Assembly (NCBI GenBank): GCA_041740975.1
Contig: JBGSKV010000122.1
Span: 1 to 14,968, forward strand
Reading direction: 5' to 3'
DNA: 14,968 nt
From: JBGSKV01 sp041740975
GTDB lineage: Bacteria; Bdellovibrionota_B; Oligoflexia; Oligoflexales; JALZUQ01
Shown here one piece after another: positions 1-6,123 of this stretch. Position numbers and translations under genes: made by a program. Under the pieces are notes generated by a model. The model worked only from the letters and a program-made list of their open reading frames with translations. It was not told where the DNA came from and did not search any database. The stretch's first letter is position 1. Each line of letters starts with the position of its first letter.

Positions 1-1
1 A

Positions 2-61
2 CTATATGAAGGTCGAATCAGAAAATGGTTCGATGCTAGGAACTCCAATTGGAGTCCTTAA
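2..61 (+). CDS. Possible 3' end of a gene cut by the window edge
   Basis: Two plus-strand frames are open from the window edge. The frame ending in TAA at 59-61 reads LYEGRIRKWFDARNSNWSP, a protein-like tail rich in charged and aromatic residues. The alternative frame ends in TAA at 81-83 and reads MKVESENGSMLGTPIG, then VLNALKNCF. I favour the first on composition but cannot decide, and I recognise neither. Whichever is real, the gene stops just before the insertion element at 89, so the element probably landed between two convergent genes. A 12-bp perfect palindrome at 43-54 overlaps this end. Confidence 0.3.
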   Translation, partial: LYEGRIRKWFDARNSNWSP

Positions 62-88
62 CGCCCTAAAAAACTGCTTTTAAAGATT

Positions 89-105
89 AAAACTGGCCCC
101 CTAAA
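89..105 (+). repeat. Left terminal inverted repeat of the IS
   Basis: AAAACTGGCCCCCTAAA. It is inverted relative to 1082-1098 with one mismatch (C101 against T at the other end). It lies 78 bases upstream of the transposase start codon. Confidence 0.8.
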
Positions 106-183
106 CTGAGCTTACGCACGTAAGTCATTAAACGACTTCCTTTGAAAGAACTAACGTGATCGCAACCTTAAGGGAGGTGCGGC

Positions 184-1086
184 ATGTGTCCTTTTTGCAA
201 ATCACCAGTGGCACGAATCATTCGCAAAGGATATTTCAAAAGAGTTTCAACTAAAACAACCCACGTTCAGCGCTATTTCTGTAAAGATTGTAGAAAGTAT
301 TTTAGCGAAAGAACAGGATGTGCCTCTTATCGCGAGCAAAAATCTCACGTTAACCAGGCACTTTTTCGCCTACTATGTTCGGGAGTGTCACAGAGAAGAT
401 GTGCATTCATTCTGGGAGTTCGACGTCCGACAATCGCTAGAAAGCTTGTCAAATTGAGTAAAGTCGCACGTTCCATGCATGCACAGTCATTAAAAGAGTG
501 CCCGCTTACAGACGTTGTGATCTTTGATGAAATGGAGACTTTTGAACACAGCAAGTGTAAGCCAGTATCTATTTGTGTTGCCGTGGAAAAAAAGAGTCGA
601 CGCATTCTTGCCGCCGAGATTGCACAAATGCCAGCTAAAGGTCATTTGGCAAAAATTTCAAGAAAGAGATATGGACGTCGCACAGATAAGAGACCTCAAA
701 GCATTCGGAAAGTACTTAATATTGTAAAAATAGTTTCGTCCGATAATCTCACCCTTCGCTCCGATGAGTGCCCTCGCTATCCAAAATATGTTCGAGAAAT
801 TCTACCTTTCGCGCGCCATGAAGTCTTTCTGGGGCGACGCGGATGCGTGGTTGGTCAGGGAGAGTTAAAACGCGGAGGGTTTGATCCTTTGTTTTCTTTG
901 AATCACAGCTGCGCTATGTTTCGAGACAACTTAAAGTGTCTAAGTCGACGAACGTGGTGCACCACTAAAAAGGTCCGAAACCTTCAGATGCGATTGGACT
1001 TATATATATGTTTCCATAATATGCTGATTGACAAAAAAACCAGGTACTATCGCTTAAAGGAGTTCTCTGGTTTAGGCGCAATTTAA
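184..1086 (+). CDS. IS1-like transposase, zinc ribbon + HTH + DD(E/N) catalytic domain
   Basis: This 300-residue protein is the likely transposase of the surrounding element. An N-terminal zinc ribbon is seen as CPFC (C2, C5) and CKDC (C33, C36). A helix-turn-helix follows at about 68-88 (SGVSQRRCAFILGVRRPTIA). An IS1/RNase-H-like core comes next: first aspartate D115 in FDEMETF, second D194 in LRSDECPRYP, and a basic C-terminal helix around 246-258 with the R..LK.LSRRT pattern that parallels the IS1 segment after its catalytic Glu. In that alignment the Glu position is N240 (SLNHSC). E227 in GQGEL is the nearest alternative acid. The start is supported by a strong AGGGAGG at 171-177. The frame is intact, with no frameshift of the classical IS1 kind. 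Activity is uncertain because of the missing Glu; a domesticated or unusual catalytic site is possible. Confidence 0.85.
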   Translation: MCPFCKSPVARIIRKGYFKRVSTKTTHVQRYFCKDCRKYFSERTGCASYREQKSHVNQALFRLLCSGVSQRRCAFILGVRRPTIARKLVKLSKVARSMHAQSLKECPLTDVVIFDEMETFEHSKCKPVSICVAVEKKSRRILAAEIAQMPAKGHLAKISRKRYGRRTDKRPQSIRKVLNIVKIVSSDNLTLRSDECPRYPKYVREILPFARHEVFLGRRGCVVGQGELKRGGFDPLFSLNHSCAMFRDNLKCLSRRTWCTTKKVRNLQMRLDLYICFHNMLIDKKTRYYRLKEFSGLGAI

Positions 1087-1098
1087 GGGGCCAGTTTT
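1082..1098 (-). repeat. Right terminal inverted repeat of the IS
   Basis: On the minus strand this reads AAAACTGGCCCCTTAAA, the partner of 89-105. It includes the transposase stop codon (1084-1086) and supplies the last base of the stop codon of the neighbouring minus-strand gene (1098-1100). Confidence 0.8.
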
Positions 1099-1526
1099 TA
1101 TTCTTCTTCTGTTTCAGGCACAGCTTCTGTGGATTCATCTTCCACTTGAACGGGGACGTTGCCCGGATTGACAAGAGGAGAAGGGGGAAGCTTGCTGTGT
1201 GCTTCTATAAGTTTATCCAGTCCTTCTTGGAGGGTAGCAATGGCGCGAACCGTGTCGTCCTTTTCGTCGCCAGTTTCGTTTTTGGCTTGTTCTTCCAAAA
1301 CCATAATCTCGGCGCGAAGTCGTTCAATCTCGTCGTTCTTCAGTTGGGATCCGGCAGGACTAGAAAGATACATTCTATTAAAAATATAACCAGAGATGCT
1401 AAAGCAAATCACGATGATTAGTAATTTGATGATGAGCCCTTTGGATGTTGGAACTTCGCGTTCTAAATCCTTCTCGTCAATTTTGTCGAGATCGACCGGC
1501 TCTAAACTCTCAAGATCGTTGGACAT
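1098..1526 (-). CDS. Small single-pass membrane protein with coiled coil, unknown function
   Basis: This is a 142-residue protein I do not recognise. An acidic N-terminal cytoplasmic stretch (about 1-28) is followed by one hydrophobic segment (about 30-50, GLIIKLLIIVICFSISGYIF), then a charged heptad-like helix (LKNDEIERLRAEIMVLEEQA), a proline-rich stretch (LPPSPLVNP) and a very acidic tail ending PETEEE. The topology suggests an inner-membrane protein with a periplasmic coiled coil. ATG at 1526 is chosen over the longer frame from 1601 because AAGGGGA stands at the right distance and a promoter lies between. The stop codon abuts the insertion element, so the natural C-terminus may have been cut or may be unchanged. 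No functional prediction is justified. Confidence 0.75.
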   Translation of the reverse strand: MSNDLESLEPVDLDKIDEKDLEREVPTSKGLIIKLLIIVICFSISGYIFNRMYLSSPAGSQLKNDEIERLRAEIMVLEEQAKNETGDEKDDTVRAIATLQEGLDKLIEAHSKLPPSPLVNPGNVPVQVEDESTEAVPETEEE

Positions 1527-1563
1527 GAATGGGTCCCCTTTTGAAATGCATTTGCAATGTTTA

Positions 1564-1591
1564 ATGATAGCAAGGATGTAGACTTTGGCAA
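1564..1591 (-). promoter_or_regulatory. Candidate sigma-70-type promoter for the 1098-1526 gene
   Basis: On the minus strand TTGCCA (1591-1586) and TATCAT (1569-1564) are separated by 16 bases. The predicted transcript would start near 1557, about 30 bases before the chosen ATG. This supports the shorter start of that gene. It is a pattern match only. Confidence 0.4.
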
Positions 1592-1675
1592 GGCCTCGCA
1601 CCAGTTTGGTTGGAGTCGTGACCGTAGGTTTGAGTGGGGTCCAGGGATTGGTGACTCGGAACCCTTACGCATAAA

Positions 1676-1699
1676 GAGACGAGCCATCAGACTCGCCTC
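1676..1699 (-). terminator. Weak intrinsic terminator of the lipoprotein gene
   Basis: An 8-bp stem (minus strand GAGGCGAG against CTCGTCTC, with one G-T pair) encloses an 8-base loop and is followed by TTTAT. It lies 24 bases past the stop of the minus-strand lipoprotein gene at 1723. The U tract is short, so efficiency is doubtful. Confidence 0.45.
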
Positions 1700-1722
1700 T
1701 TCTAACGATGATAACGGTATGT

Positions 1723-2439
1723 CTATTTTTTAATTTCGTAGCGGGGGCCGAAACTCGCGCCTTTGAAAAACTCTGACAGGGAAGTCGTCGTGACACTATT
1801 GCCAAATGAACTGGTTGACACGAAATTGCTAAGGTGAAGCTCGTCCATTTTATCTCTGCTATCAAATCGAAAACCAACGGCCATACAATTGGTTGTTCCC
1901 TCAGGAGTTGATAAGACCAAAAGTCTTGCGCCTACTTCTTTACCAGCGGCTAAGGGGCGGCTCACAAAAAACTCGGCAACATTGAGTTCTCTGGCAATTT
2001 CTATTTTGGTAAAAACTTCTTTCAAGCCGGAAACAACAAAATCAAAATGAAAATAAAGTTTAAGTTCCGTATAAAGACCATCCCATAAATCTATACGCAG
2101 ACCATCGTAAAAGTAATGGTCTTGCTCTTGTGTGTTTTTGTAGGGGCTGCGTGATTGCCAATTTTGAGCGAAGCGCGAAGAAATATCGTTTATGGTTTTT
2201 TGATCGGTCTCTCGTATAAATTCGTAACCACAATATCCAGAGTCATTGTTCTCAAACAGGGAAGGGTCCATTTTTTTTGTAGAATGAACGGGAGTCCAAG
2301 CTGTGTCATTTTCTTTGGTTTCTACGGTTTGGTTTTTAGGAATGGGACCTTGAGGTCGAGGAAGTGAGGTTGATCCGCATGCGGAAAGGATAGGTGAGGA
2401 AGCCAGCGTGAGGGAAAGGAAGAATAGGCGCTTCAGCAT
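1723..2439 (-). CDS. Lipoprotein of unknown function
   Basis: This 238-residue protein starts with a lipoprotein signal: MLKRLFF, a hydrophobic core, and the lipobox L18-S19-A20-C21. It should be lipidated at C21 and carried to the inner or outer membrane. A proline-rich linker (PRPQGPIPKNQ) follows, then a mixed alpha/beta domain with two further cysteines close together in GYCGYEF and one in TTNCMAVGF that could form a disulphide. I know no family for it. AGGAG stands 12 bases ahead of the ATG, slightly far but usable. It is transcribed away from the AT-rich divergent region and ends before a hairpin at 1676-1699. Confidence 0.8.
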   Translation of the reverse strand: MLKRLFFLSLTLASSPILSACGSTSLPRPQGPIPKNQTVETKENDTAWTPVHSTKKMDPSLFENNDSGYCGYEFIRETDQKTINDISSRFAQNWQSRSPYKNTQEQDHYFYDGLRIDLWDGLYTELKLYFHFDFVVSGLKEVFTKIEIARELNVAEFFVSRPLAAGKEVGARLLVLSTPEGTTNCMAVGFRFDSRDKMDELHLSNFVSTSSFGNSVTTTSLSEFFKGASFGPRYEIKK

Positions 2440-2491
2440 GGGGTGGTATGGCTCCTGATTGAATGTGGGTTAAAGCGACTCTGAATAGAGC

Positions 2492-2575
2492 GCTTTATAG
2501 AAATATATATAAATTTATAGAAATGTAAATATATTTTATTAAAATATCTTGAAATGTTTTGATTTTATAAAAAAC
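2492..2575. promoter_or_regulatory. Strongly AT-rich segment in a divergent intergenic region
   Basis: Almost the whole segment is A and T, with runs such as aaatatatataaattt and atattttattaaaata. It lies between a lipoprotein gene reading left and a TPR gene reading right, so it probably carries both promoters, but I cannot single out a clear -35/-10 pair. Such a segment is easily melted and could also serve as an AT-rich unwinding region or a site for nucleoid proteins. It is flanked by a weak (2464-2472) and a perfect (2637-2645) DnaA-box sequence. Confidence 0.45.
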
Positions 2576-2636
2576 TGAGTAGTTTTAGATGGTTACTCTC
2601 ATGGTCGACGATTTTCACCTGGAGTTTTCAACAGCT

Positions 2637-2645
2637 TGTGGATAA
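2637..2645 (-). promoter_or_regulatory. Perfect DnaA-box sequence
   Basis: The minus strand reads TTATCCACA, which is the classic high-affinity DnaA-binding consensus. It overlaps the annotated GTG start of the TPR gene. The longer context, TTATCCACAAGCTGTTGAAAA on the minus strand, has the look of sequences seen near replication origins. One box can occur by chance or regulate a single gene. Confidence 0.45.
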
Positions 2646-3642
2646 TCTGCCCTTCACGAATTTGAAACGGGCGAAACGAATGCAATCTGTAGATATGAAC
2701 TGGTCTGATATGCCGATGGGTCCCAACTGGCAAACACTGTTGGGCCTAACCCAAGCGGATATGGCAACAAAAGTATCCGACGAACGTCACCAAGAATTTC
2801 AAACTTACTTAGCCGACTTTTTAGACTCAGAAAAAGTGACGAGCCAAGAACTCTTTATCAATCTTCTCGAAGAACTTGTCGGAATGAAATATCCGGATTT
2901 GGCGCAACGCTTTATCCGCAATTACCCAGACTATTTTGCCAGAGAAGACTTTCGCTGTGTTTTGACTGCAGGCATCGCGGCATTAATGACTGGAGACCTG
3001 GCTTCGGCGGAAACATATTTGCGAGAAGCCCAAATTCTTGTTCCTGAAGAGCCGGCGCCCTATGTGAACCTTTGTCAGTTGTTCTGGCAAGACGGACGGA
3101 TGGAAGACGGATTGATCTGGGCAAGAGCTGGACTGGATTCGGATAAGAATCATCAACGCCTATGGGAGCTGATGGCGGTGTTCTTGAGAGCTCAAAACGA
3201 AGCGACTTATGTCGATGAAATCCAGCGTGAAGCGAAAAAACGATCGTCATGGGCAGGACTCTCACTTGCAGCCGATCTTATTAACGATCGCGATCCTTTT
3301 CTCAAATCAGAATGGTTGAAAGAACTGTACGATCGCGGAGAGCGCGGAGAAGGATTTTTGATCGAATTGACTGCAGCGATGGGTGCTGCGGGTCAATACA
3401 AAGATTTGTTGGATGTCATATCCTCGGAGCAAGCACAGGCAGAGGAAGTGGTAAGTTGGCAGCTTATCCTTCATAAGGTTCAAGGGCATCTTGGGCTTGA
3501 AGATCTCAAATCTGCTGAAAGTGATTTTGTCATCCTCGAGCGGCACCGAGAACTACCTAAAGATCTCAGTCCAATGCTAACGGCATTGAAAACAGAAATA
3601 AACGACTCCATAGCGGAGCTCAACACGAAGGATAGAACATGA
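2638..3642 (+). CDS. Tetratricopeptide (TPR)-like repeat protein
   Basis: This 334-residue soluble-looking protein lacks a signal peptide. The middle (about 85-200) is built of helix pairs with TPR character, for example GIAALMTGDLASAETYLREA, then VPEEPAPYVNLCQLFWQDGRMEDG, with the A/G spacing and the terminal Pro of the motif. TPRs usually mount protein partners; which one is unknown. The start is unsettled. GTG at 2638 has GGAG 13 bases upstream, which is far. ATG at 2680 or 2695 would give proteins 14 or 19 residues shorter and would leave the DnaA-box sequence outside the gene. The stop overlaps the start of the RidA gene by four bases (ATGA), implying translational coupling. Confidence 0.8.
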   Translation: MDNLPFTNLKRAKRMQSVDMNWSDMPMGPNWQTLLGLTQADMATKVSDERHQEFQTYLADFLDSEKVTSQELFINLLEELVGMKYPDLAQRFIRNYPDYFAREDFRCVLTAGIAALMTGDLASAETYLREAQILVPEEPAPYVNLCQLFWQDGRMEDGLIWARAGLDSDKNHQRLWELMAVFLRAQNEATYVDEIQREAKKRSSWAGLSLAADLINDRDPFLKSEWLKELYDRGERGEGFLIELTAAMGAAGQYKDLLDVISSEQAQAEEVVSWQLILHKVQGHLGLEDLKSAESDFVILERHRELPKDLSPMLTALKTEINDSIAELNTKDRT

Positions 3643-4022
3643 GCTTAGAACCTATTGCTACTAAAGACGCTCCAGCGGCAATCGGACCGTATTCACAAGC
3701 GATTCGAGCCAATGGTTGGGTGTTTTGCTCGGGGCAAATTCCGATCAATCCTCAGACTGCAAAAGTCGAGGCAACGACGATTCAAGAGCAAACAAAGCAA
3801 GTCATGGAAAATCTATCTGCAGTATTGGACGAGGCGGGATTGTCGTTTCTTGATGTCGTGAAAACGACAATTTATTTGCAAGACTTGGGCGACTTCAAAT
3901 CCGTGAATGAAATATATGGTAGTTATTTTAAAGAGCCATTTCCTGCACGTGCTACCGTGCAAGTTGCATGCTTGCCTCTCAATGTAAAAGTGGAAATTGA
4001 CGCAATCGCCTGCGCCAAATAA
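3639..4022 (+). CDS. ridA: RidA (YjgF/YER057c/UK114) family enamine/imine deaminase
   Basis: This 127-residue protein is full length for the family, cytosolic and normally trimeric. RidA hydrolyses reactive 2-aminoacrylate and related enamines or imines released by PLP enzymes, preventing damage to other PLP enzymes. Family hallmarks are in place: IGPYSQA with Y18 at the N-terminus, FCSGQIP with S31, the substrate-carboxylate-binding Arg as R104 in FPARATVQV, and the acidic E119 in VEIDAIA. Keeping the Arg argues for a true deaminase rather than a non-catalytic paralogue. The ATG overlaps the TPR stop codon, so the two proteins are probably made together, though no functional link is known. 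Confidence 0.95.
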   Translation: MSLEPIATKDAPAAIGPYSQAIRANGWVFCSGQIPINPQTAKVEATTIQEQTKQVMENLSAVLDEAGLSFLDVVKTTIYLQDLGDFKSVNEIYGSYFKEPFPARATVQVACLPLNVKVEIDAIACAK

Positions 4023-4083
4023 TTTCTAAGAATGGAATGAAAATGTCTTGCCATAAGAACTCATTGTGTGGCACAAGTATTGC

Positions 4084-4111
4084 TTGCTAATACAAAATGT
4101 AAAAGTATAAG
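4084..4111 (+). promoter_or_regulatory. Candidate promoter for the exported tail-tube-like gene
   Basis: TTGCTA (4084-4089) and TATAAG (4106-4111) are separated by 16 bases in the 142-base gap after ridA. The predicted start near 4118 would leave a leader of about 47 bases before the GTG at 4165. This suggests the gene is transcribed separately from ridA. Pattern match only. Confidence 0.3.
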
Positions 4112-4164
4112 ATACTTAAAACCGTCTTGCATAATGTTACTGTTTTTGTGGTGGATCATCGTTC

Positions 4165-4668
4165 GTGGCAAGATTCTCCTATATTCTTAAATCCTTGCAG
4201 CCCATGCTTTTGCAGCTTCGTCTTTCCCTATTTAAAGTAAAGTTTTTTTGGCGGTACGCCGCGGTTGGGTTCCTTGTTTTTGCGGCTACACACACTATTC
4301 ATGCGGCCTTGACACCAGTTGATGCTTATTTGGCAATCGAAATCGATGGCAAAAGCTATGGTCAAGTCGATAGCGTCGACGGGCTTCCTTCGAAATGGAA
4401 TCTCGCATCGTCCCATAAGGCACATCAAGTTACCTTGAAGCGTGGTTTTTTGACTCAGCCTTCGCTTTCTCTATGGGCGAAGAATTCTCTCGCTCGTCGT
4501 ACAACTTTTGAAACTGTAGAGCTTATTGAACGTAGCTCTCAAGGCCGCGTCTTGCAACGATGGACTCTAAAAGCTTGCCAGCCATTGTCTTGGTCGGTTG
4601 AGACTGACGAATTGAGTCTCGGCGGGTATCATGAAGTGGTAAAACTCGCTGTCCAACAGATTTATTAA
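4165..4668 (+). CDS. Exported protein with a contractile-tail tube (T4 gp19-like) domain
   Basis: This 167-residue protein has a basic N-terminus and a hydrophobic stretch (about 31-46, YAAVGFLVFAATHTIH) ending in a plausible signal-peptidase site after HA-A48. Everything after that resembles the phage tail tube / extracellular injection-system tube family (T4 gp19, PF06841) from end to end: AIEIDGKSYGQVDSVDGL (57-74), VTLKRGFLTQPSLSLW (89-104), the W133-centred stretch RVLQRWTLKACQPLSWS (128-144), and GGYHEVVKLAVQQIY (153-167). Family members are about 150 residues, cytoplasmic, and stack as hexameric rings inside a sheath. Here no sheath, baseplate or ATPase gene is nearby and the domain appears destined for the periplasm or membrane. 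GTG at 4165 has GGTGGA at a good distance; ATG at 4204 is an alternative that keeps the signal. The family call rests on motif pattern, not a search. A lone exported beta-barrel adaptor or structural protein is my inference. Confidence 0.7.
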   Translation: MARFSYILKSLQPMLLQLRLSLFKVKFFWRYAAVGFLVFAATHTIHAALTPVDAYLAIEIDGKSYGQVDSVDGLPSKWNLASSHKAHQVTLKRGFLTQPSLSLWAKNSLARRTTFETVELIERSSQGRVLQRWTLKACQPLSWSVETDELSLGGYHEVVKLAVQQIY

Positions 4669-4742
4669 CGCCGCGACTTCCTGCTGATTTACAATTGAAG
4701 ACTGACTTTGTTTGATCAAGCTATGATGAAGGGGTCGATTTC

Positions 4743-5963
4743 GTGCTTATCCTCGCTTCGCCAATCCATTCTTTGCTATACATAACTTTGTTTCTGATGT
4801 TAAATTATACAGCTTATTCTCAAAGTATGTTTTCATTTCGAGGGTTTAGCGTCTACTTCGGAGAGCGGAAAATAGGGCAACTTGTTTGCCAAGGTGAAGG
4901 TAAGGCAACTTTGGAGACGAATGTCATTGGAATTGGGCGAAACTACCCAGCAAAGTTCAACTTAGTCAATGACGGTCCAAATAGTCTTAAAATTGACGAT
5001 GTCGCGATTCCTCAAGTTGATTCTTTGCCGATTAGTGAGCTCACAGATCACTGTAAAAATTTTCAATTTCGTCGCAGTTTTCAACTGCAGACATCGCAAC
5101 TCAAGCAGCTCGAATCAAGCTTTGCGACCGTCCTGCCTGTTTGCAAAAAAATTCAACTGGAAGGCGATGCGTTTCGCTGTGACATGACGGCTAGTTCTAT
5201 CAAAGGCCTGCGGGACATCATTGCTGAGCAACGCAAGAAACTCATTGCCTGGTCGCGGCAACCCTATTTTATCATGCGTCGTCTGGAAGTTACCCGTCAG
5301 CTAGCCAATGCAGTGGATGCAAACTCGGATATCGATGGAGTTTGTAAAGTCATAACAAAATCCCTGCCTATGGAGCTTCCTTTTGTTTTCAATGACTTAA
5401 ACTGGCGGAAGGAATTCTGTGAGCCACGAGACGAAAATATTCGCAACCACGTGGGACTCGTGGCTTTGCAACTTGCTGTGGACGAAATGAACTTACTTTT
5501 GGATATAACGGACAAGGAAACCTACCAAGGTGTTTATCGCCTTTCTTTGGAAGAGCCTGAGAAAGAAAAAGGAAAAGTGAAGTATTGGATTCGGTTTTCA
5601 CCAACAGATGAGACTCGGGCTAATTTCTATCAGAGTGTGAAGTTGCACCAAGCCCAAAAGCTAACCTACAACGGACTGTGGCATCCCATCTATGGCACTA
5701 GCTGGCACCCGACCCGCTCGTTCGATGCAGAATCCGATACGGAAAAGTCTGGACTTTACGTATGGCAGAGCTTGGCCGGTGAAACTGAATTCCTCGTGAG
5801 CAAGGGTTACAGCAAAATGCTGCGCCTTCCCCAAGGAACCTACTCAGTGTCCGCGTATCGCACCACAGAACAGCCCTTTCAGATTGCCGGACAAGTTCTT
5901 GAAAAAGCAGAAATCGACTGGCAGCGCGGTCGTCCGGCCCGGAAAGTCATCTCTCGGAGATAG
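4743..5963 (+). CDS. Exported protein of unknown function, next to the tail-tube-like gene
   Basis: This 406-residue protein starts with a signal peptide (hydrophobic from about 2 to 21, likely cut near AYS-QS). The N-terminal part (30-90) looks beta-rich (FRGFSVYFGERKIGQLVCQG). The middle (about 105-210) is helical and charged with several cysteines: C52, C106, C135, C148, C204 and C229 could pair in the periplasm. The C-terminal part is beta-rich again with many Trp and Tyr (LWHPIYGTSWHPTRSF). I recognise no family. GTG is chosen because AAGGGG stands about 8 bases upstream. It follows the tube-like gene by 74 bases on the same strand with no terminator seen, so joint expression and function are possible. 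It ends just before a long palindrome. Confidence 0.8.
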   Translation: MLILASPIHSLLYITLFLMLNYTAYSQSMFSFRGFSVYFGERKIGQLVCQGEGKATLETNVIGIGRNYPAKFNLVNDGPNSLKIDDVAIPQVDSLPISELTDHCKNFQFRRSFQLQTSQLKQLESSFATVLPVCKKIQLEGDAFRCDMTASSIKGLRDIIAEQRKKLIAWSRQPYFIMRRLEVTRQLANAVDANSDIDGVCKVITKSLPMELPFVFNDLNWRKEFCEPRDENIRNHVGLVALQLAVDEMNLLLDITDKETYQGVYRLSLEEPEKEKGKVKYWIRFSPTDETRANFYQSVKLHQAQKLTYNGLWHPIYGTSWHPTRSFDAESDTEKSGLYVWQSLAGETEFLVSKGYSKMLRLPQGTYSVSAYRTTEQPFQIAGQVLEKAEIDWQRGRPARKVISRR

Positions 5964-5969
5964 ACGAGT

Positions 5970-6032
5970 TAATCTGGGGACACCCGACCGATTACGAATT
6001 TAATCTGTAATCGGTCGGGTGTCCCCAGATTA
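5970..6032. repeat. 26-bp perfect inverted repeat, REP/RAYT-type palindrome
   Basis: Arms 5970-5995 and 6007-6032 are exact reverse complements around an 11-base loop. Each arm contains CTGGGGACACCCGACCG. This TCTGGGGACA core resembles palindromes mobilised by REP-associated (Y1/HUH) transposases in other bacteria. There is no U tract on either side, so it is not a standard intrinsic terminator, although the very stable hairpin could still stop RNA polymerase or protect the 3' end of the upstream mRNA. It sits 7 bases after the stop of the 4743-5963 gene. Confidence 0.8.
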
Positions 6033-6123
6033 GATGCCTATTATTTCATCTAGAAGCAGCCCCTAAAAGGTGCTATGAATTTGCAGCATTACGTTGCGTT
6101 CGTTGCAGGGGAGCAATTCACAC

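Larger units (their letters stand above)
89..1098 (+). mobile_element. Insertion-sequence-like element, IS1-like transposase, about 1.0 kb
   Basis: The element is bounded by terminal inverted repeats at 89-105 and 1082-1098 that match at 16 of 17 positions (AAAACTGGCCCC, then C or T, then TAAA). It holds one transposase gene that reads right into the right-hand repeat, where the TAA stop at 1084-1086 is part of the repeat itself. The size and one-gene layout fit a small IS. No convincing target-site duplication is visible: the left flank is aaagatt and the right flank is tattctt. The copy may be old, may have lost its duplication, or may use an unusual target choice. The reading frame is intact. 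Confidence 0.8.

Noticed and set aside
43..54. CTCCAATTGGAG palindrome as a terminator
   Set aside because: It has no loop and no following U tract, and it lies inside the likely coding end of the first gene.
80..1107. Target-site duplication around the IS
   Set aside because: Flanks of 3 to 9 bases on the two sides (…ttaaagatt and tattcttct…) do not match as direct repeats, so none is claimed.
1527..1601. Longer N-terminus for the small membrane protein (start at 1601)
   Set aside because: The extension includes the candidate promoter and has no ribosome site; the ATG at 1526 has a good one.
1602..1675. tRNA or other structured RNA in the gap between the two minus-strand genes
   Set aside because: No T-arm GGTTCRANTCC, no cloverleaf pairing and no other consistent fold could be found by eye.
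2440..2645. Chromosomal origin oriC
   Set aside because: Only one perfect DnaA box and one weak one are seen, and no dnaA, dnaN, gidA or similar marker gene is present; kept only as a lower-confidence observation.
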